NCBI GenBank assembly: GCA_964483545.1
Contig: CAZACC010000003.1
Location: 1 to 44,801, forward strand
Direction: 5' to 3'
Length of the DNA stretch: 44,801 nucleotides
Origin: JAAYYM01 sp964483545
GTDB lineage: Bacteria; Bacillota; Clostridia; Lachnospirales; Lachnospiraceae
Below are positions 9,025-17,216 of the stretch, in pieces. The position numbers were made by a program, and so were the translations under genes. The notes below the pieces were generated by a model. It searched no databases. It saw nothing but the letters and a program-made list of their open reading frames with translations, and had not been told where the DNA came from. Within the stretch, counting starts at the first letter, position 1. Each line of letters begins with the position of its first letter.

Positions 9025-9043
9025 GTGTCAATTTGTCATAATA

Positions 9044-11107
9044 CTATACTTTAAATCTTGCTATTGCAGTTTTTAAATCAATAGCTTGTACTCCTAGTTC
9101 CTTCGCCTCTTGATTAAGCTTCTCTGCTGCATTCATCTGCTTTCTTGCTGCTGAGTCCACCTCTTCAGAAGATGCGACTGTCTCTTCTAAGGTTGCTGAA
9201 ATGTTCGCTACAGCTTCTACTGTTTCATTCTTGGTCTGTGTAATGTCCGTTAGTTTATGAAAAATCTCTCCTATATTTGCATTCAAACCACATACCTGTT
9301 CAGTTATTGTATCAAATGTTCTCACCGTACTTTCAAGAGCCATGCTCTGCTGAATCACTGTATCCTCTGCCTCTCTTGCCGTTTTTACTGTTTCTTTTGT
9401 TTTTTGTTGAATGGACCGAACAATATCACTAATTCCTGCTGATGCACTTACTGATTCCTCCGAAAGCTTTCTAATCTCTTCCGCAACAACCGCAAAACCT
9501 CTTCCCGAAATACCGACTCTCGCTGCTTCAATGGAAGCATTTAGAGAAAGTAGATTTGTTTGATCTGCTATTGTGTTGATTGTACTGATAATATCTCCGA
9601 TCAGGAGAGATTCTCGTTCCAAATCTTCAATATTTGCAATGACTTTTCTTGTAATTTGGGCTGTTGCTGTTGATTTTTCTCCAAGTTCATCAACCACTGG
9701 TTTACTATCCTCAACAATTGCTCTTGTACTTTCTGATAGTGATTCTATTCGTCCTGCGCATTCCCGCATCCCTGTGATTTCGTGATCTAGATGCAGCATT
9801 TTATCCTGACACATAATTGCATCTTCTGACTGTATGGACAACGCCTCACCCATCTGGTTAATTGCCGTTGCTATTCTTTCCGAAACCTCCACGAAATCCC
9901 CTGAAGATACTGCAACATTCTGAGCTGAAAAAGACACTGCCTCTGACACCTCAGCTGACCTGTATATCAGTCCCTTCATTCCTGTCAGCATACCTGATAC
10001 ATGTTTTGTCAGCTGTCTGAATTCATCCTTGCGTTTTGTACTTAACTCAACTGTCAAATCTCCTTCCTCTGCACGGCTGACCGCTTGGTTGATTCTATGT
10101 ATGGTATTTCCTATTCCTCCTGATATTAAGAAGGCAATCATGAGCTCAACAATAGTCGCTATCAAAACTACAATCACTGTAAGATTCCTTATTTCATCTG
10201 CCTGACTGGTTACAACCGACTCCGGAACCAAAGTGCACAATATGCTGTCTCCATAGCCAACTTTAGCATATAAAAAAAGATGTGACTCCCCATTATATTG
10301 CGTATAAATGATACCTGTATCTTGATCAGCCAATAAAGCTGTTTTATATAATCCGTTGTTTACAAATGTATTTTCTACACTGATTCCATCCCTTGTAACT
10401 TCTCTGTCGTCTGGTACAACAATACTGCAAATGCTCCCCTGCGGCATATGAATACCAACTAAGGGTTTCTGTAATGCTTCCGTCTTGATATCCATAGTCA
10501 GCACCCCAATCGGATTGTTGTAGTTATCAACAACTTCTCTACTCAATGAAACAGCATAATCCTCTGGAGAAATGCGTAATTTCTCGTCAAGAAATTCATG
10601 ATATCCTCTCCACAATGCTTGTGAAGACACTGTTGCAGCCTGCCCTTCCTGTGACGCTTCATACTCTGAATAGGCATCCTTCATGATTGTTCCTATTGTC
10701 GTATATGCCTTACCCTTAGGTGCCATAATACAAAGAAGATTGATGTTCTCATCTGCCATACTGATCTGCTTTAGTGTTCGGCTGAATTGTCCGTACAACA
10801 TCTCTTCTTTTACATGATCTCCTTCGTAAAGACCACTGTAATAATCTCTCGCATTCGAATTTGAGGCAATTTCTAATGATTTATTCTCTAGAGTCTGAAA
10901 AAGCAAATGATAATACTGCCCTGTCTGAGCTACCGTGTTTAATGTTGCCTCCATATATCTATTTATAATTGCTTCGGAAGCTTTGCTATATGAAACAATA
11001 CCCAAAAACAGAATAAACAGAATAGATGTCATAAATGCAATAATCAACTTACCTCTGATTCCAATACTCTTACTCTTACTCTTACTCTTTCGTTCTCTTT
11101 TTTTCAT
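9044..11107 (-). CDS. Methyl-accepting chemotaxis protein
   Basis: This is a transmembrane chemoreceptor that would signal through CheA/CheW to the flagellar motor. The start was moved to the ATG at 11107 (MKKRERKSKSKSKS...), which has GGGAG 9 nt upstream; the longer frame reaching 11146 has no ribosome site. A very basic KS-repeat N-terminus, encoded by a 6-bp tandem repeat near 11066-11090, precedes the first TM helix (LIIAFMTSILFILFLGIVSY). An extracellular Cache-type domain follows, then a second TM (IVVLIATIVELMIAFLIS), HAMP (INQAVSRAEEGDLTVEL) and the MCP signalling hairpin tip (NASIEAARVGISGRGFAVVAEEIRKLS). The tip reads EAARVGISGRGF where EAARAGE.GRGF is usual. Its place beside uronate and sugar genes suggests taxis towards a related saccharide. 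Confidence 0.9.
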   Translation of the reverse strand: MKKRERKSKSKSKSIGIRGKLIIAFMTSILFILFLGIVSYSKASEAIINRYMEATLNTVAQTGQYYHLLFQTLENKSLEIASNSNARDYYSGLYEGDHVKEEMLYGQFSRTLKQISMADENINLLCIMAPKGKAYTTIGTIMKDAYSEYEASQEGQAATVSSQALWRGYHEFLDEKLRISPEDYAVSLSREVVDNYNNPIGVLTMDIKTEALQKPLVGIHMPQGSICSIVVPDDREVTRDGISVENTFVNNGLYKTALLADQDTGIIYTQYNGESHLFLYAKVGYGDSILCTLVPESVVTSQADEIRNLTVIVVLIATIVELMIAFLISGGIGNTIHRINQAVSRAEEGDLTVELSTKRKDEFRQLTKHVSGMLTGMKGLIYRSAEVSEAVSFSAQNVAVSSGDFVEVSERIATAINQMGEALSIQSEDAIMCQDKMLHLDHEITGMRECAGRIESLSESTRAIVEDSKPVVDELGEKSTATAQITRKVIANIEDLERESLLIGDIISTINTIADQTNLLSLNASIEAARVGISGRGFAVVAEEIRKLSEESVSASAGISDIVRSIQQKTKETVKTAREAEDTVIQQSMALESTVRTFDTITEQVCGLNANIGEIFHKLTDITQTKNETVEAVANISATLEETVASSEEVDSAARKQMNAAEKLNQEAKELGVQAIDLKTAIARFKV

Positions 11108-11216
11108 TGTAAAAATCTCCCATTTCAAGTTAAGCATAATACGCATTAAAACTTCACGATTCTATGCTATCCCGAATGAGATGAGAACGCTATATAAATT
11201 CTTATTGAAAAGGTAT

Positions 11217-11253
11217 AAAATGCTACTGTCCAGATCTCTGATGACCGCATTTT
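11217..11253 (-). terminator. Possible terminator after kdgT
   Basis: AAAATGC (11217-11223) pairs with GCATTTT (11247-11253) around a 23-nt loop containing a near-palindrome. The stem lies 40-75 nt past the kdgT stop and is followed on the minus strand by an AT-rich stretch. The stem is short, so this is tentative. Confidence 0.3.
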
Positions 11254-11291
11254 AGTCTGATTTGGAAGGGTCGAAAAAGCAATTAGATCAT

Positions 11292-12218
11292 TCATCTTTG
11301 CATCACACACTTTGTTACTAACGGAATCAGAATTGCTGTGATAACAACTGCTGCGGCAATCTGCACAGTTGCGGATGCCACGTAGGGCTGCCATGCTGCA
11401 TCCACTGCACCGATGACTGCTGGTACTGCGACTGCATTGGCTCCAGTTGCACTGGCTGCTACAGCTGCATAGCCTGGTCGTCTGCCAATCAGACGGTCAC
11501 ATAGGTAGGAAATTCCCAGTCCAAAGGTAAGTGCCACAAACGACAAAAGAATGCCGGCTGCTCCAGCATTCCCGATATCCCTCAAATCTATTCCTGCTCC
11601 TAGCGTAAATCCAATAAACGGCAGCAATAATGCCACTCCCGGATCTAAGAACTTTCTGGCATCAGCACTGATATTTCCAATGAGCATTCCGATGATAATC
11701 GGTAATAGAGCCGCCAAAACCGCTATCCAAGAGAAAGAAGCCAGACCTGCTACCCCGAGAATCAAAATCGGAAAGAATGGTCCGTTGTTGATCGTAATAA
11801 TCGGCACTGCAGCTGCATCTTTTTCATCTCCATATAAAGACATAAGAGACAGATAAATACTTCCGTTTGTGTTTGAAATGGCACATACAATTGCCAGCAG
11901 GCTCATCCCCAGCAGTTCCGCAGACCCCAGTAATCTGCCTACAATCAATACCGCTATCAACCCCGCTGCAAACTTAGAGAAAAGCAGAATCCCTCCACGC
12001 TTTGCCACTGTTCCGATTTCTTTAAACTGTAATCTGCTGCCTAGGCACACGAGCTGGATGCCCAGTGCCGTTGATGCTCCTGCATTGGAAAAGGTAGCCG
12101 TTGTATAGGAACCGATCTCCAGTACCTGTGGGCAAAATGTATGAATCAGCATTCCCAGAAACATAGGAATGATCATCAATCCTGCTGGGATTTTCTTCAT
12201 TATTTCTTTCAATGTCAT
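11292..12218 (-). CDS. kdgT: 2-keto-3-deoxygluconate permease
   Basis: This is an inner-membrane symporter for 2-keto-3-deoxygluconate (KDG), the central intermediate of pectin and other uronate breakdown. Its 308 residues are nearly all hydrophobic, with about ten membrane helices. The N-terminus (MTLKEIMKKIPAGLMIIPMFLGMLIHTFCP) matches the KdgT pattern IxKIPxGxMxxPxxLGxxxHTFxP. I chose the ATG at 12218, with GGAG 9 nt upstream; the upstream ATG at 12233 directly abuts a palindrome and has no properly spaced ribosome site. It follows the discoidin-like gene and sits with GH88, DUF2264 and the CUT1 importer, so the group handles uronate-containing fragments. Confidence 0.88.
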   Translation of the reverse strand: MTLKEIMKKIPAGLMIIPMFLGMLIHTFCPQVLEIGSYTTATFSNAGASTALGIQLVCLGSRLQFKEIGTVAKRGGILLFSKFAAGLIAVLIVGRLLGSAELLGMSLLAIVCAISNTNGSIYLSLMSLYGDEKDAAAVPIITINNGPFFPILILGVAGLASFSWIAVLAALLPIIIGMLIGNISADARKFLDPGVALLLPFIGFTLGAGIDLRDIGNAGAAGILLSFVALTFGLGISYLCDRLIGRRPGYAAVAASATGANAVAVPAVIGAVDAAWQPYVASATVQIAAAVVITAILIPLVTKCVMQR

Positions 12219-12234
12219 AGTTGATTTCTCCATC

Positions 12235-12248
12235 GCGAAACGTTTCGC
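12235..12248. promoter_or_regulatory. 14-bp perfect palindrome upstream of kdgT (LacI-type operator candidate)
   Basis: GCGAAACGTTTCGC is a perfect palindrome centred on CG, as in LacI-family operators. It lies 17-30 bp upstream of the chosen kdgT start, in the 77-bp gap after the discoidin-like gene. The core fits AANCGNT of CcpA cre sites but the outer bases do not. No LacI-family gene is in the window. A 13/14 match occurs inside the second rhamnulokinase gene. Confidence 0.5.
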
Positions 12249-12295
12249 TCCACCTCATTCTATGACTCACAAAACAGTCTGTCAAGCTATTTCCC

Positions 12296-13108
12296 TCATG
12301 CCTCTATCCCAGTTGCCTCTGTCCCGTACACCTCAAACTGGCTCAGTGCTGGGAACGGTGATGGATCATCTGCTTTTATCAGGTGGCAGAGTCGCACCCA
12401 CTCGATTTGCTTTGCAGGAAATATAATCTCATGTGCAAGATCAGACTTCTCCAGATTCCATATCAGCTCTGATCCATCTGAAAACTGAAGCGTTACCTGT
12501 GTCCACCAACTGTCATGAGGAAAGTCCGATCGTGTATACATACGAACCTTATCTGCTGTTACAGTGCGTCCGAACTCTACAAGCATCTCTGCATTCACAT
12601 CCATATTGATGCCCCATGACTCAAATGGCCAGTCTCCGTGAGAATGATTCTCTCTGTTTCCGTTGATTGCATTTTTCGCTGCAAATACAGACTCTCCGCG
12701 TGTCTCAATATTTGCTGATGCATGTGGATAGCAGCTCCTATTCTCATGGGTGTCATATCGATTCAGACACAAATTTCTGTATGCCACAGTTTCCCCGTCT
12801 GTTGCTTTTCGTGCATACAGAAGATGCTTGTTGCCAATGAAGCTCTTTGGAGAATAGCAAGCACTCTTCTCCCCCAGCGGAACGGGAAACTTCATAGTGT
12901 CTGTTTTTATGTAAACCAAACATTCTCCTATTGCATCATCCAGCTGTATGACATAATACCCTGCTTCATCACACTGAAAGACAATCTGATCTCCATCTGT
13001 ATACGCTGCTGTATACACCAGACCAACCTCATCTATCCCACTGTTCACTGCTGTTGTTTCCAATCCATTCTGCCCATTTCTCAAAATCTTAAGTTTCATC
13101 TTCGCCAT
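12296..13108 (-). CDS. Cytoplasmic discoidin/F5-8C-like domain protein of unknown function
   Basis: I do not recognise a named family with certainty. This 270-residue protein has no signal peptide or membrane segment. The first ~85 residues look like a small beta domain (VYTAAYTDGDQIVFQCDEAGYYVIQLDD). The second half resembles a galactose-binding or discoidin-like jelly roll: ASANIETRGESVFAAKNAINGNRENHSHGDWPFESWGIN, then the MLVEFGRTVTADKVRMYTRSDFPHDSWW element, ending in IEWVRLCHLI and SQFEVYGTEA. GGAGG precedes the ATG by 9 nt. It sits 14 nt after DUF2264 and is presumably in the same operon as GH88. A discoidin-like fold inside the cell is odd, since such domains usually bind extracellular glycans. 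It could be a sugar-modifying partner of DUF2264. Confidence 0.6.
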   Translation of the reverse strand: MAKMKLKILRNGQNGLETTAVNSGIDEVGLVYTAAYTDGDQIVFQCDEAGYYVIQLDDAIGECLVYIKTDTMKFPVPLGEKSACYSPKSFIGNKHLLYARKATDGETVAYRNLCLNRYDTHENRSCYPHASANIETRGESVFAAKNAINGNRENHSHGDWPFESWGINMDVNAEMLVEFGRTVTADKVRMYTRSDFPHDSWWTQVTLQFSDGSELIWNLEKSDLAHEIIFPAKQIEWVRLCHLIKADDPSPFPALSQFEVYGTEATGIEA

Positions 13109-13122
13109 CCTTACAAGCCTCC

Positions 13123-14856
13123 CTACTGAACTGATACATAGATTCCAGTCTGTATCGTCTGCTTTCCTTTCCTGATCTGGTATTTCACTGCAGGTACTGC
13201 TACCTTTGGGTATAGCAGATTCAGATTCGGATCTGCTATCATGATTTCGCCTACTCCCTGTCCCTCATCGGCTTGGACTGTACAGCTTGAGTAGGAATTA
13301 AATGCCCTTGCAGCATTGCCATCCACCACACTGTCATACCCAACAGACTCTGTACTTCCTCTATTGACCGCAAATCCACAGTCATACGCCACACAGGGTA
13401 CACTGCTCTTGATTTGATGGATTCTCACATGCCCGTTTTTATCGGGGAGGACTGTCGTCTCCACCTCGATTCCAGGATATGGACTCCATCTTGACCATAC
13501 GCTCTGATTAGTGATTTTATGCTCCTCACAGATCCTTCTTACATATACATAGCCATCAATGAAAAATGCCAGCATACTATCCGGTGCATTCTCATGTAAT
13601 TCATACTCTGATTTAGCCATATTGATGCTGAATCTACTGTCATAGGCAAACTTTCCGTACTTTGCTACAATCTGTCCATGACCGTTTGGACTATATACCC
13701 CTGGTGTATAGGCCGTTGTATGTGTTCCATAGTGCCACATCAGCATATCTGCTGCTGGCATCGCACAGGCAGTTCCAATCAGCTCTTTCGGATAATCTGC
13801 CGCCTTAGCCATCCAAAATGGATGCTCATTTGGAAGCATTAGAAAGGCAAATGTCTTCATACCCCAATAGGGAGAACCTGGTGCATTATAACGTTCCGCC
13901 ATCATCAAATTCGGGTAGCCATATCCGATTGTCAGAATACCATCCCTGTCAAAGATCGGCTTTTCCATCCAGTTTTGCAGATGACGTACGATCAGTCCTT
14001 TCATAATCTCAAGCGAAAATGGATACACATCTGCCAACAAACATGCACTAAAAAAGCTGACCTGCGAAAATCGATACGTCAGAGAACGTCCAAACGGCAA
14101 AGCCTCTCCCGTCTCGTCAAACCAGTAGATAAACTGCTGTCCGAACACCCTGGCTCTTTCCTTATAAAGATTTGCGCGCACAGAATCATCCTGTCCCATG
14201 ACTTTGGCATATACAAGACAGTAAAAATGAATGGCAAATGAGATGTAGTAATCTTTCTGCCCTGAATCACCATCCTGATACCATCCGTCTCCCAAATAGA
14301 ATGTCTCCAGCCCCTGCAGATAAGTTTCCAGCATTTTCTCACTATATGGTCTGCCGACACTTTTCAGTGCAATATTGACAAGTACGGCAAACAAAATCCA
14401 ATTACATACAGGAAGCGGATGTGCATTGATTTTAAGCAGATATGCTGCCAGACAATCCTTTTCATGATCAGACAATGGATTCCAGATCATCTCTGGTGTA
14501 AACAGGATTCCATAGGAAATGGCTGCCATTTCCACAAATCTTTGGTCAAAATCGCTGCACTCTCCCCAGTATTCTGGATGATTTTCATCCGTTCCTGCTG
14601 CTAGCCCCCTACGATAAAGCTCCTCAAACGCCTCATCAGAGCCACCGCCTGCCCAAAATGGCACCAGTCCCCAAAGCGGTCTCGAAAATGCCTCCATCCA
14701 CGTCGCATTCTGATCATAATGTGCCATCGTCACACCCAGATTTAAACGCGCCCCACTCTCACTGTAATATGGCTTCAACGGATTCAGCAGCTTCAACATC
14801 AGCCTCTGAAAATCCTCTTTTTTATGTAGCTCTAACTGCTCATAGTGCTTACTCAT
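13123..14856 (-). CDS. DUF2264 family protein
   Basis: This 577-residue cytoplasmic protein matches the DUF2264 pattern as I recall it: RPLWGLVPFWAGGG near residue 58, CNWILFAVLVNIALKSVG near 156 and DGWYQDGDSGQKDYYISFAIHFY near 195. The N-terminal ~370 residues are helical with many aromatic residues, like an (alpha/alpha)-barrel. A C-terminal beta-rich part follows, as in many polysaccharide lyases. No catalytic function is known to me for the family. The operon context (GH88, CUT1 importer, kdgT) makes an acidic-oligosaccharide lyase or hydrolase plausible, but this is inference. GAGGAG lies 8 nt before the ATG. Confidence 0.82.
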   Translation of the reverse strand: MSKHYEQLELHKKEDFQRLMLKLLNPLKPYYSESGARLNLGVTMAHYDQNATWMEAFSRPLWGLVPFWAGGGSDEAFEELYRRGLAAGTDENHPEYWGECSDFDQRFVEMAAISYGILFTPEMIWNPLSDHEKDCLAAYLLKINAHPLPVCNWILFAVLVNIALKSVGRPYSEKMLETYLQGLETFYLGDGWYQDGDSGQKDYYISFAIHFYCLVYAKVMGQDDSVRANLYKERARVFGQQFIYWFDETGEALPFGRSLTYRFSQVSFFSACLLADVYPFSLEIMKGLIVRHLQNWMEKPIFDRDGILTIGYGYPNLMMAERYNAPGSPYWGMKTFAFLMLPNEHPFWMAKAADYPKELIGTACAMPAADMLMWHYGTHTTAYTPGVYSPNGHGQIVAKYGKFAYDSRFSINMAKSEYELHENAPDSMLAFFIDGYVYVRRICEEHKITNQSVWSRWSPYPGIEVETTVLPDKNGHVRIHQIKSSVPCVAYDCGFAVNRGSTESVGYDSVVDGNAARAFNSYSSCTVQADEGQGVGEIMIADPNLNLLYPKVAVPAVKYQIRKGKQTIQTGIYVSVQ

Positions 14857-14903
14857 TCCAAACGCTCCTCACTATTTTTACACGATGGTCCGATACAATC
14901 TCT

Positions 14904-16064
14904 CTACCAGTAGGGATTCCAGTCCTCATGCAGCCTCATCAATGCTTCCATATAGAAATAATCCCCCCACGAATTGCACTCATCCACACCATAATGATTA
15001 CATGTATTATAAGGAGAATGATTTGAATAGGTACTATGCAGCACCAGTCCATTAGAAGTCTCAGGATTCTTCACTGCGTAATCGTCATATAGCGATTTCA
15101 TTAGTTTTTTTGCTATTTCTGTATAAAATTTCGCATCTTCTGTATCCATATACTTTGCCATTTCCAACATACCGCAGGCAGCAATCGATGCACTCGAAGA
15201 GTCACGTGGCTGATCATCCCCATCTGTAAAACACAAATCCCAGAACGGTATCATATCCTTAGGCAAATGCTCCAGAAAATACGCAGTCACTCGCTTAAAT
15301 AACGTGATATACTCCTTTTGCTTTGTATAACGGTAAGCCAGTGCACAGCCATAAATCCCCCATGCCTGTCCTCTCGCCCATGCAGAACCATCCTTATAGC
15401 CCTGACAGGTAGCCCCATGATCTGGCTTTCCAGTCTTCATATCAAAGAAAAAAGTATGCCAAGTAGAAGCATCCTCACGTACCACATTGGCCAATGCCGT
15501 GTGGATATGCTTCTGTGCAATCTCACAATACTTCACGTCCCCCGTTTCCCCACTTGCCCAATAAAGCAACGGCAGATTTAATAGACAGTCAATGATCAGC
15601 CTGTAGTTTTCCGGCGCATCCATCGACCCCCATGCCTGGATAAACTCCCCTACTGGATGATACCGTGTAATCAGCTGATCAGCAGCTGCAATGGCTGCAT
15701 CCCTGCCAGCCATACTGCTCACTAGCTTATAGCCAGCAACACAGGATGGAGAATACAGAAAGCCCATATCGTGATGATCCACTGCAATCTTTTTCCTAAT
15801 TCGCTCCGCAAATGAATCTATCTGCAGTTCTGCAGCCTCTCGCAAGTCATTCAGGTGACTGTACTCATAAGCCAGCCAAATCTCGCCCGTCCAAAACCCA
15901 GTCGTCCACTCCACGTTTTCAATCGGCTGATAAAATCCACCCTCACTATACGCATTCTGAAATGCATCAGTAAACACTCCTAGATTACGCCTCACCTGCT
16001 CCACACAAAACCCCAAAGCATCCTCAATTTCCATATCACTAATCTGCAGCTTCCCATCAAACAT
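14904..16064 (-). CDS. Glycoside hydrolase family 88 (unsaturated glucuronyl hydrolase)
   Basis: This enzyme removes the 4,5-unsaturated uronic acid from the non-reducing end of oligosaccharides made by polysaccharide lyases, by hydrating the double bond. It is a 386-residue (alpha/alpha)6-barrel type protein without a signal peptide, so it acts in the cytoplasm. DHHDMGFLYSPS carries Asp99, the counterpart of Asp88 in Bacillus UGL, and IIDCLLNLPLLYWAS carries Asp159, the counterpart of catalytic Asp149. DGSAWARGQAWGIYG is the other family signature. Substrates of GH88 include fragments of glycosaminoglycans, gellan and xanthan; GH105 is the usual rhamnogalacturonan counterpart. The ribosome site (AGGGAT, very close) is weak, so the start is uncertain. 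A large inverted-repeat element lies upstream. Confidence 0.88.
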   Translation of the reverse strand: MFDGKLQISDMEIEDALGFCVEQVRRNLGVFTDAFQNAYSEGGFYQPIENVEWTTGFWTGEIWLAYEYSHLNDLREAAELQIDSFAERIRKKIAVDHHDMGFLYSPSCVAGYKLVSSMAGRDAAIAAADQLITRYHPVGEFIQAWGSMDAPENYRLIIDCLLNLPLLYWASGETGDVKYCEIAQKHIHTALANVVREDASTWHTFFFDMKTGKPDHGATCQGYKDGSAWARGQAWGIYGCALAYRYTKQKEYITLFKRVTAYFLEHLPKDMIPFWDLCFTDGDDQPRDSSSASIAACGMLEMAKYMDTEDAKFYTEIAKKLMKSLYDDYAVKNPETSNGLVLHSTYSNHSPYNTCNHYGVDECNSWGDYFYMEALMRLHEDWNPYW

Positions 16065-16133
16065 ATCCCTAATCTCACTTTCACAAATTAAATATACATA
16101 TCCGTTCTACGTCTTTACATCACGAGCCCCAGT

Positions 16134-16364
16134 GAAGCGTCGGGCCTCCCTCTCAAATCAGAGTGGGTGTGTGAAGCCGAGGTCAAGCCAAAGGAGCCTG
16201 AAAACTCTGCCAAAAAGCAGGAGCCATACTCCTGCTTTTCGGCTTCTCAGAGGTTGATTATTCAGGGGAGAGTTCTCATAAAATGAGATACCCCTGAAAA
16301 AAGGGAACGACGCATCGAGGCATGAACACACCCACTCTGATTTGAGAGGGAGGCCCGACGCTTC
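16134..16364. repeat. 231-bp structured element bounded by perfect 39-bp inverted repeats
   Basis: Bases 16134-16172 are the exact reverse complement of 16326-16364. Inside are a strong hairpin (GCAGGAG 16217-16223 with CTCCTGC 16229-16235, extended by A-run/T-run pairing), an outer helix GAAGCCG (16173-16179) with CGGCTTC (16240-16246), and a second hairpin (TTCAGGGG about 16260-16267 with CCCCTGAA about 16291-16298) containing TCTCAT/ATGAGA. It fills the gap between the CUT1 permease stop (16375) and the GH88 start (16064) and contains no credible gene. It could be a MITE-like insertion, a large processing or termination structure, or a structured RNA. No clear target-site duplication is seen. 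Confidence 0.85.
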
Positions 16365-16374
16365 GTACACCATC

Positions 16375-17214
16375 TTACCCCTTAATGCCTGATGAAGCCA
16401 CCCCTTCCACAAAATACTTCTGCAGACAAAGGAATACAATCAACACTGGAATCAAAGACAAAATCGATCCCGCCATAATCAGTCCATAGTCCGAAGAATA
16501 CTGACTGATGAACATCTTCAGTCCCAGCTGGATTGTCTTCTTCGCCTCCGTCTTTAAGTAAATCAACGGCCCTAAATAATCATTCCATGTCGCAACAAAC
16601 GTAAAAATCGTCAAAGTAGACAACGCTGGTTTCGACAACGGCAGCATAATACTCGCATAGATCTGATACTCATTCATACCGTCAATACGCGCCGCCTCAC
16701 ACAAATCATTCGGAATATCCTCATAAAACTGCTTCATCATAAACACACCAAATGCTGAAAACGCCTGCAGACAGATAATCGCAGTTAGCTTATCATTCAA
16801 TCCAAACCCACGCATCATGATAAACTGTGGAACCATATAGACCTGCCATGGCATCGCAATCGTTGCAATATATGCCAGAAACAGTCCATTTCTATATTTA
16901 AAATGCAGTTTGGCAAAAGCATAAGCGGCAAAGCTGCTCGTCAAAAGCTGCAGACAGGTTACCACAACCGTCAGGAATACCGTATTTTTTACGAATTGAA
17001 AGAACGGTATCTTTGTCCAAATCTTCAAATAATTATCCCACTTTGGATCTGCTGGAATAAATACAAAGGGATCCATCCGGAATACCTCACGATCAGGCTT
17101 GATCGCCGCTGAGAACATCCATAAGAACGGAATCAGCATACATACTGCTATGATTATCAATATCACATAAACAACTGTTTTCGATAAAACTGCCTTTTTC
17201 TTAGCTGATTTCAT
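16375..17214 (-). CDS. CUT1 carbohydrate ABC transporter permease (MalG type)
   Basis: This inner-membrane permease subunit imports oligosaccharides together with the upstream MalF-type subunit and the lipoprotein. Its 279 residues carry six predicted TM helices, the first at about 10-32. The EAA loop that contacts the ATPase reads EAARIDGMNEYQIYASIMLPLSKPAL. The C-terminus (YFVEGVASSGIKG) is the classic MalG-type ending. It starts 2 nt after the MalF-type gene stop with GGGAGG 7 nt upstream. The operon has no ATPase gene, as is common in Firmicutes, where a shared MsmK-type ATPase serves several CUT1 importers. Its likely cargo is unsaturated uronate oligosaccharides. Confidence 0.92.
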   Translation of the reverse strand: MKSAKKKAVLSKTVVYVILIIIAVCMLIPFLWMFSAAIKPDREVFRMDPFVFIPADPKWDNYLKIWTKIPFFQFVKNTVFLTVVVTCLQLLTSSFAAYAFAKLHFKYRNGLFLAYIATIAMPWQVYMVPQFIMMRGFGLNDKLTAIICLQAFSAFGVFMMKQFYEDIPNDLCEAARIDGMNEYQIYASIMLPLSKPALSTLTIFTFVATWNDYLGPLIYLKTEAKKTIQLGLKMFISQYSSDYGLIMAGSILSLIPVLIVFLCLQKYFVEGVASSGIKG

Positions 17215-17216
17215 GA

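Noticed and set aside
11066..11090. ACTCTT hexamer repeat as a regulatory or phase-variable tract
   Set aside because: It lies inside the chemoreceptor gene, encodes the KSKSKS stretch and its 6-bp unit cannot shift the frame.
12235..12248. Calling the kdgT palindrome a CcpA cre site
   Set aside because: Only the AANCGNT core fits; the outer TG...CA positions do not, so a LacI-family operator of unknown regulator is the safer description.
16134..16364. Calling the inverted-repeat element an insertion sequence
   Set aside because: At 231 bp it has no transposase and no convincing target-site duplication (at most GT/GT), so a MITE-like origin is possible but unproven.
16158..16439. A 93-residue open frame on the minus strand
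   Set aside because: It runs through the inverted-repeat element and into the 3' end of the CUT1 permease in another frame, has no ribosome site and no recognisable domain.
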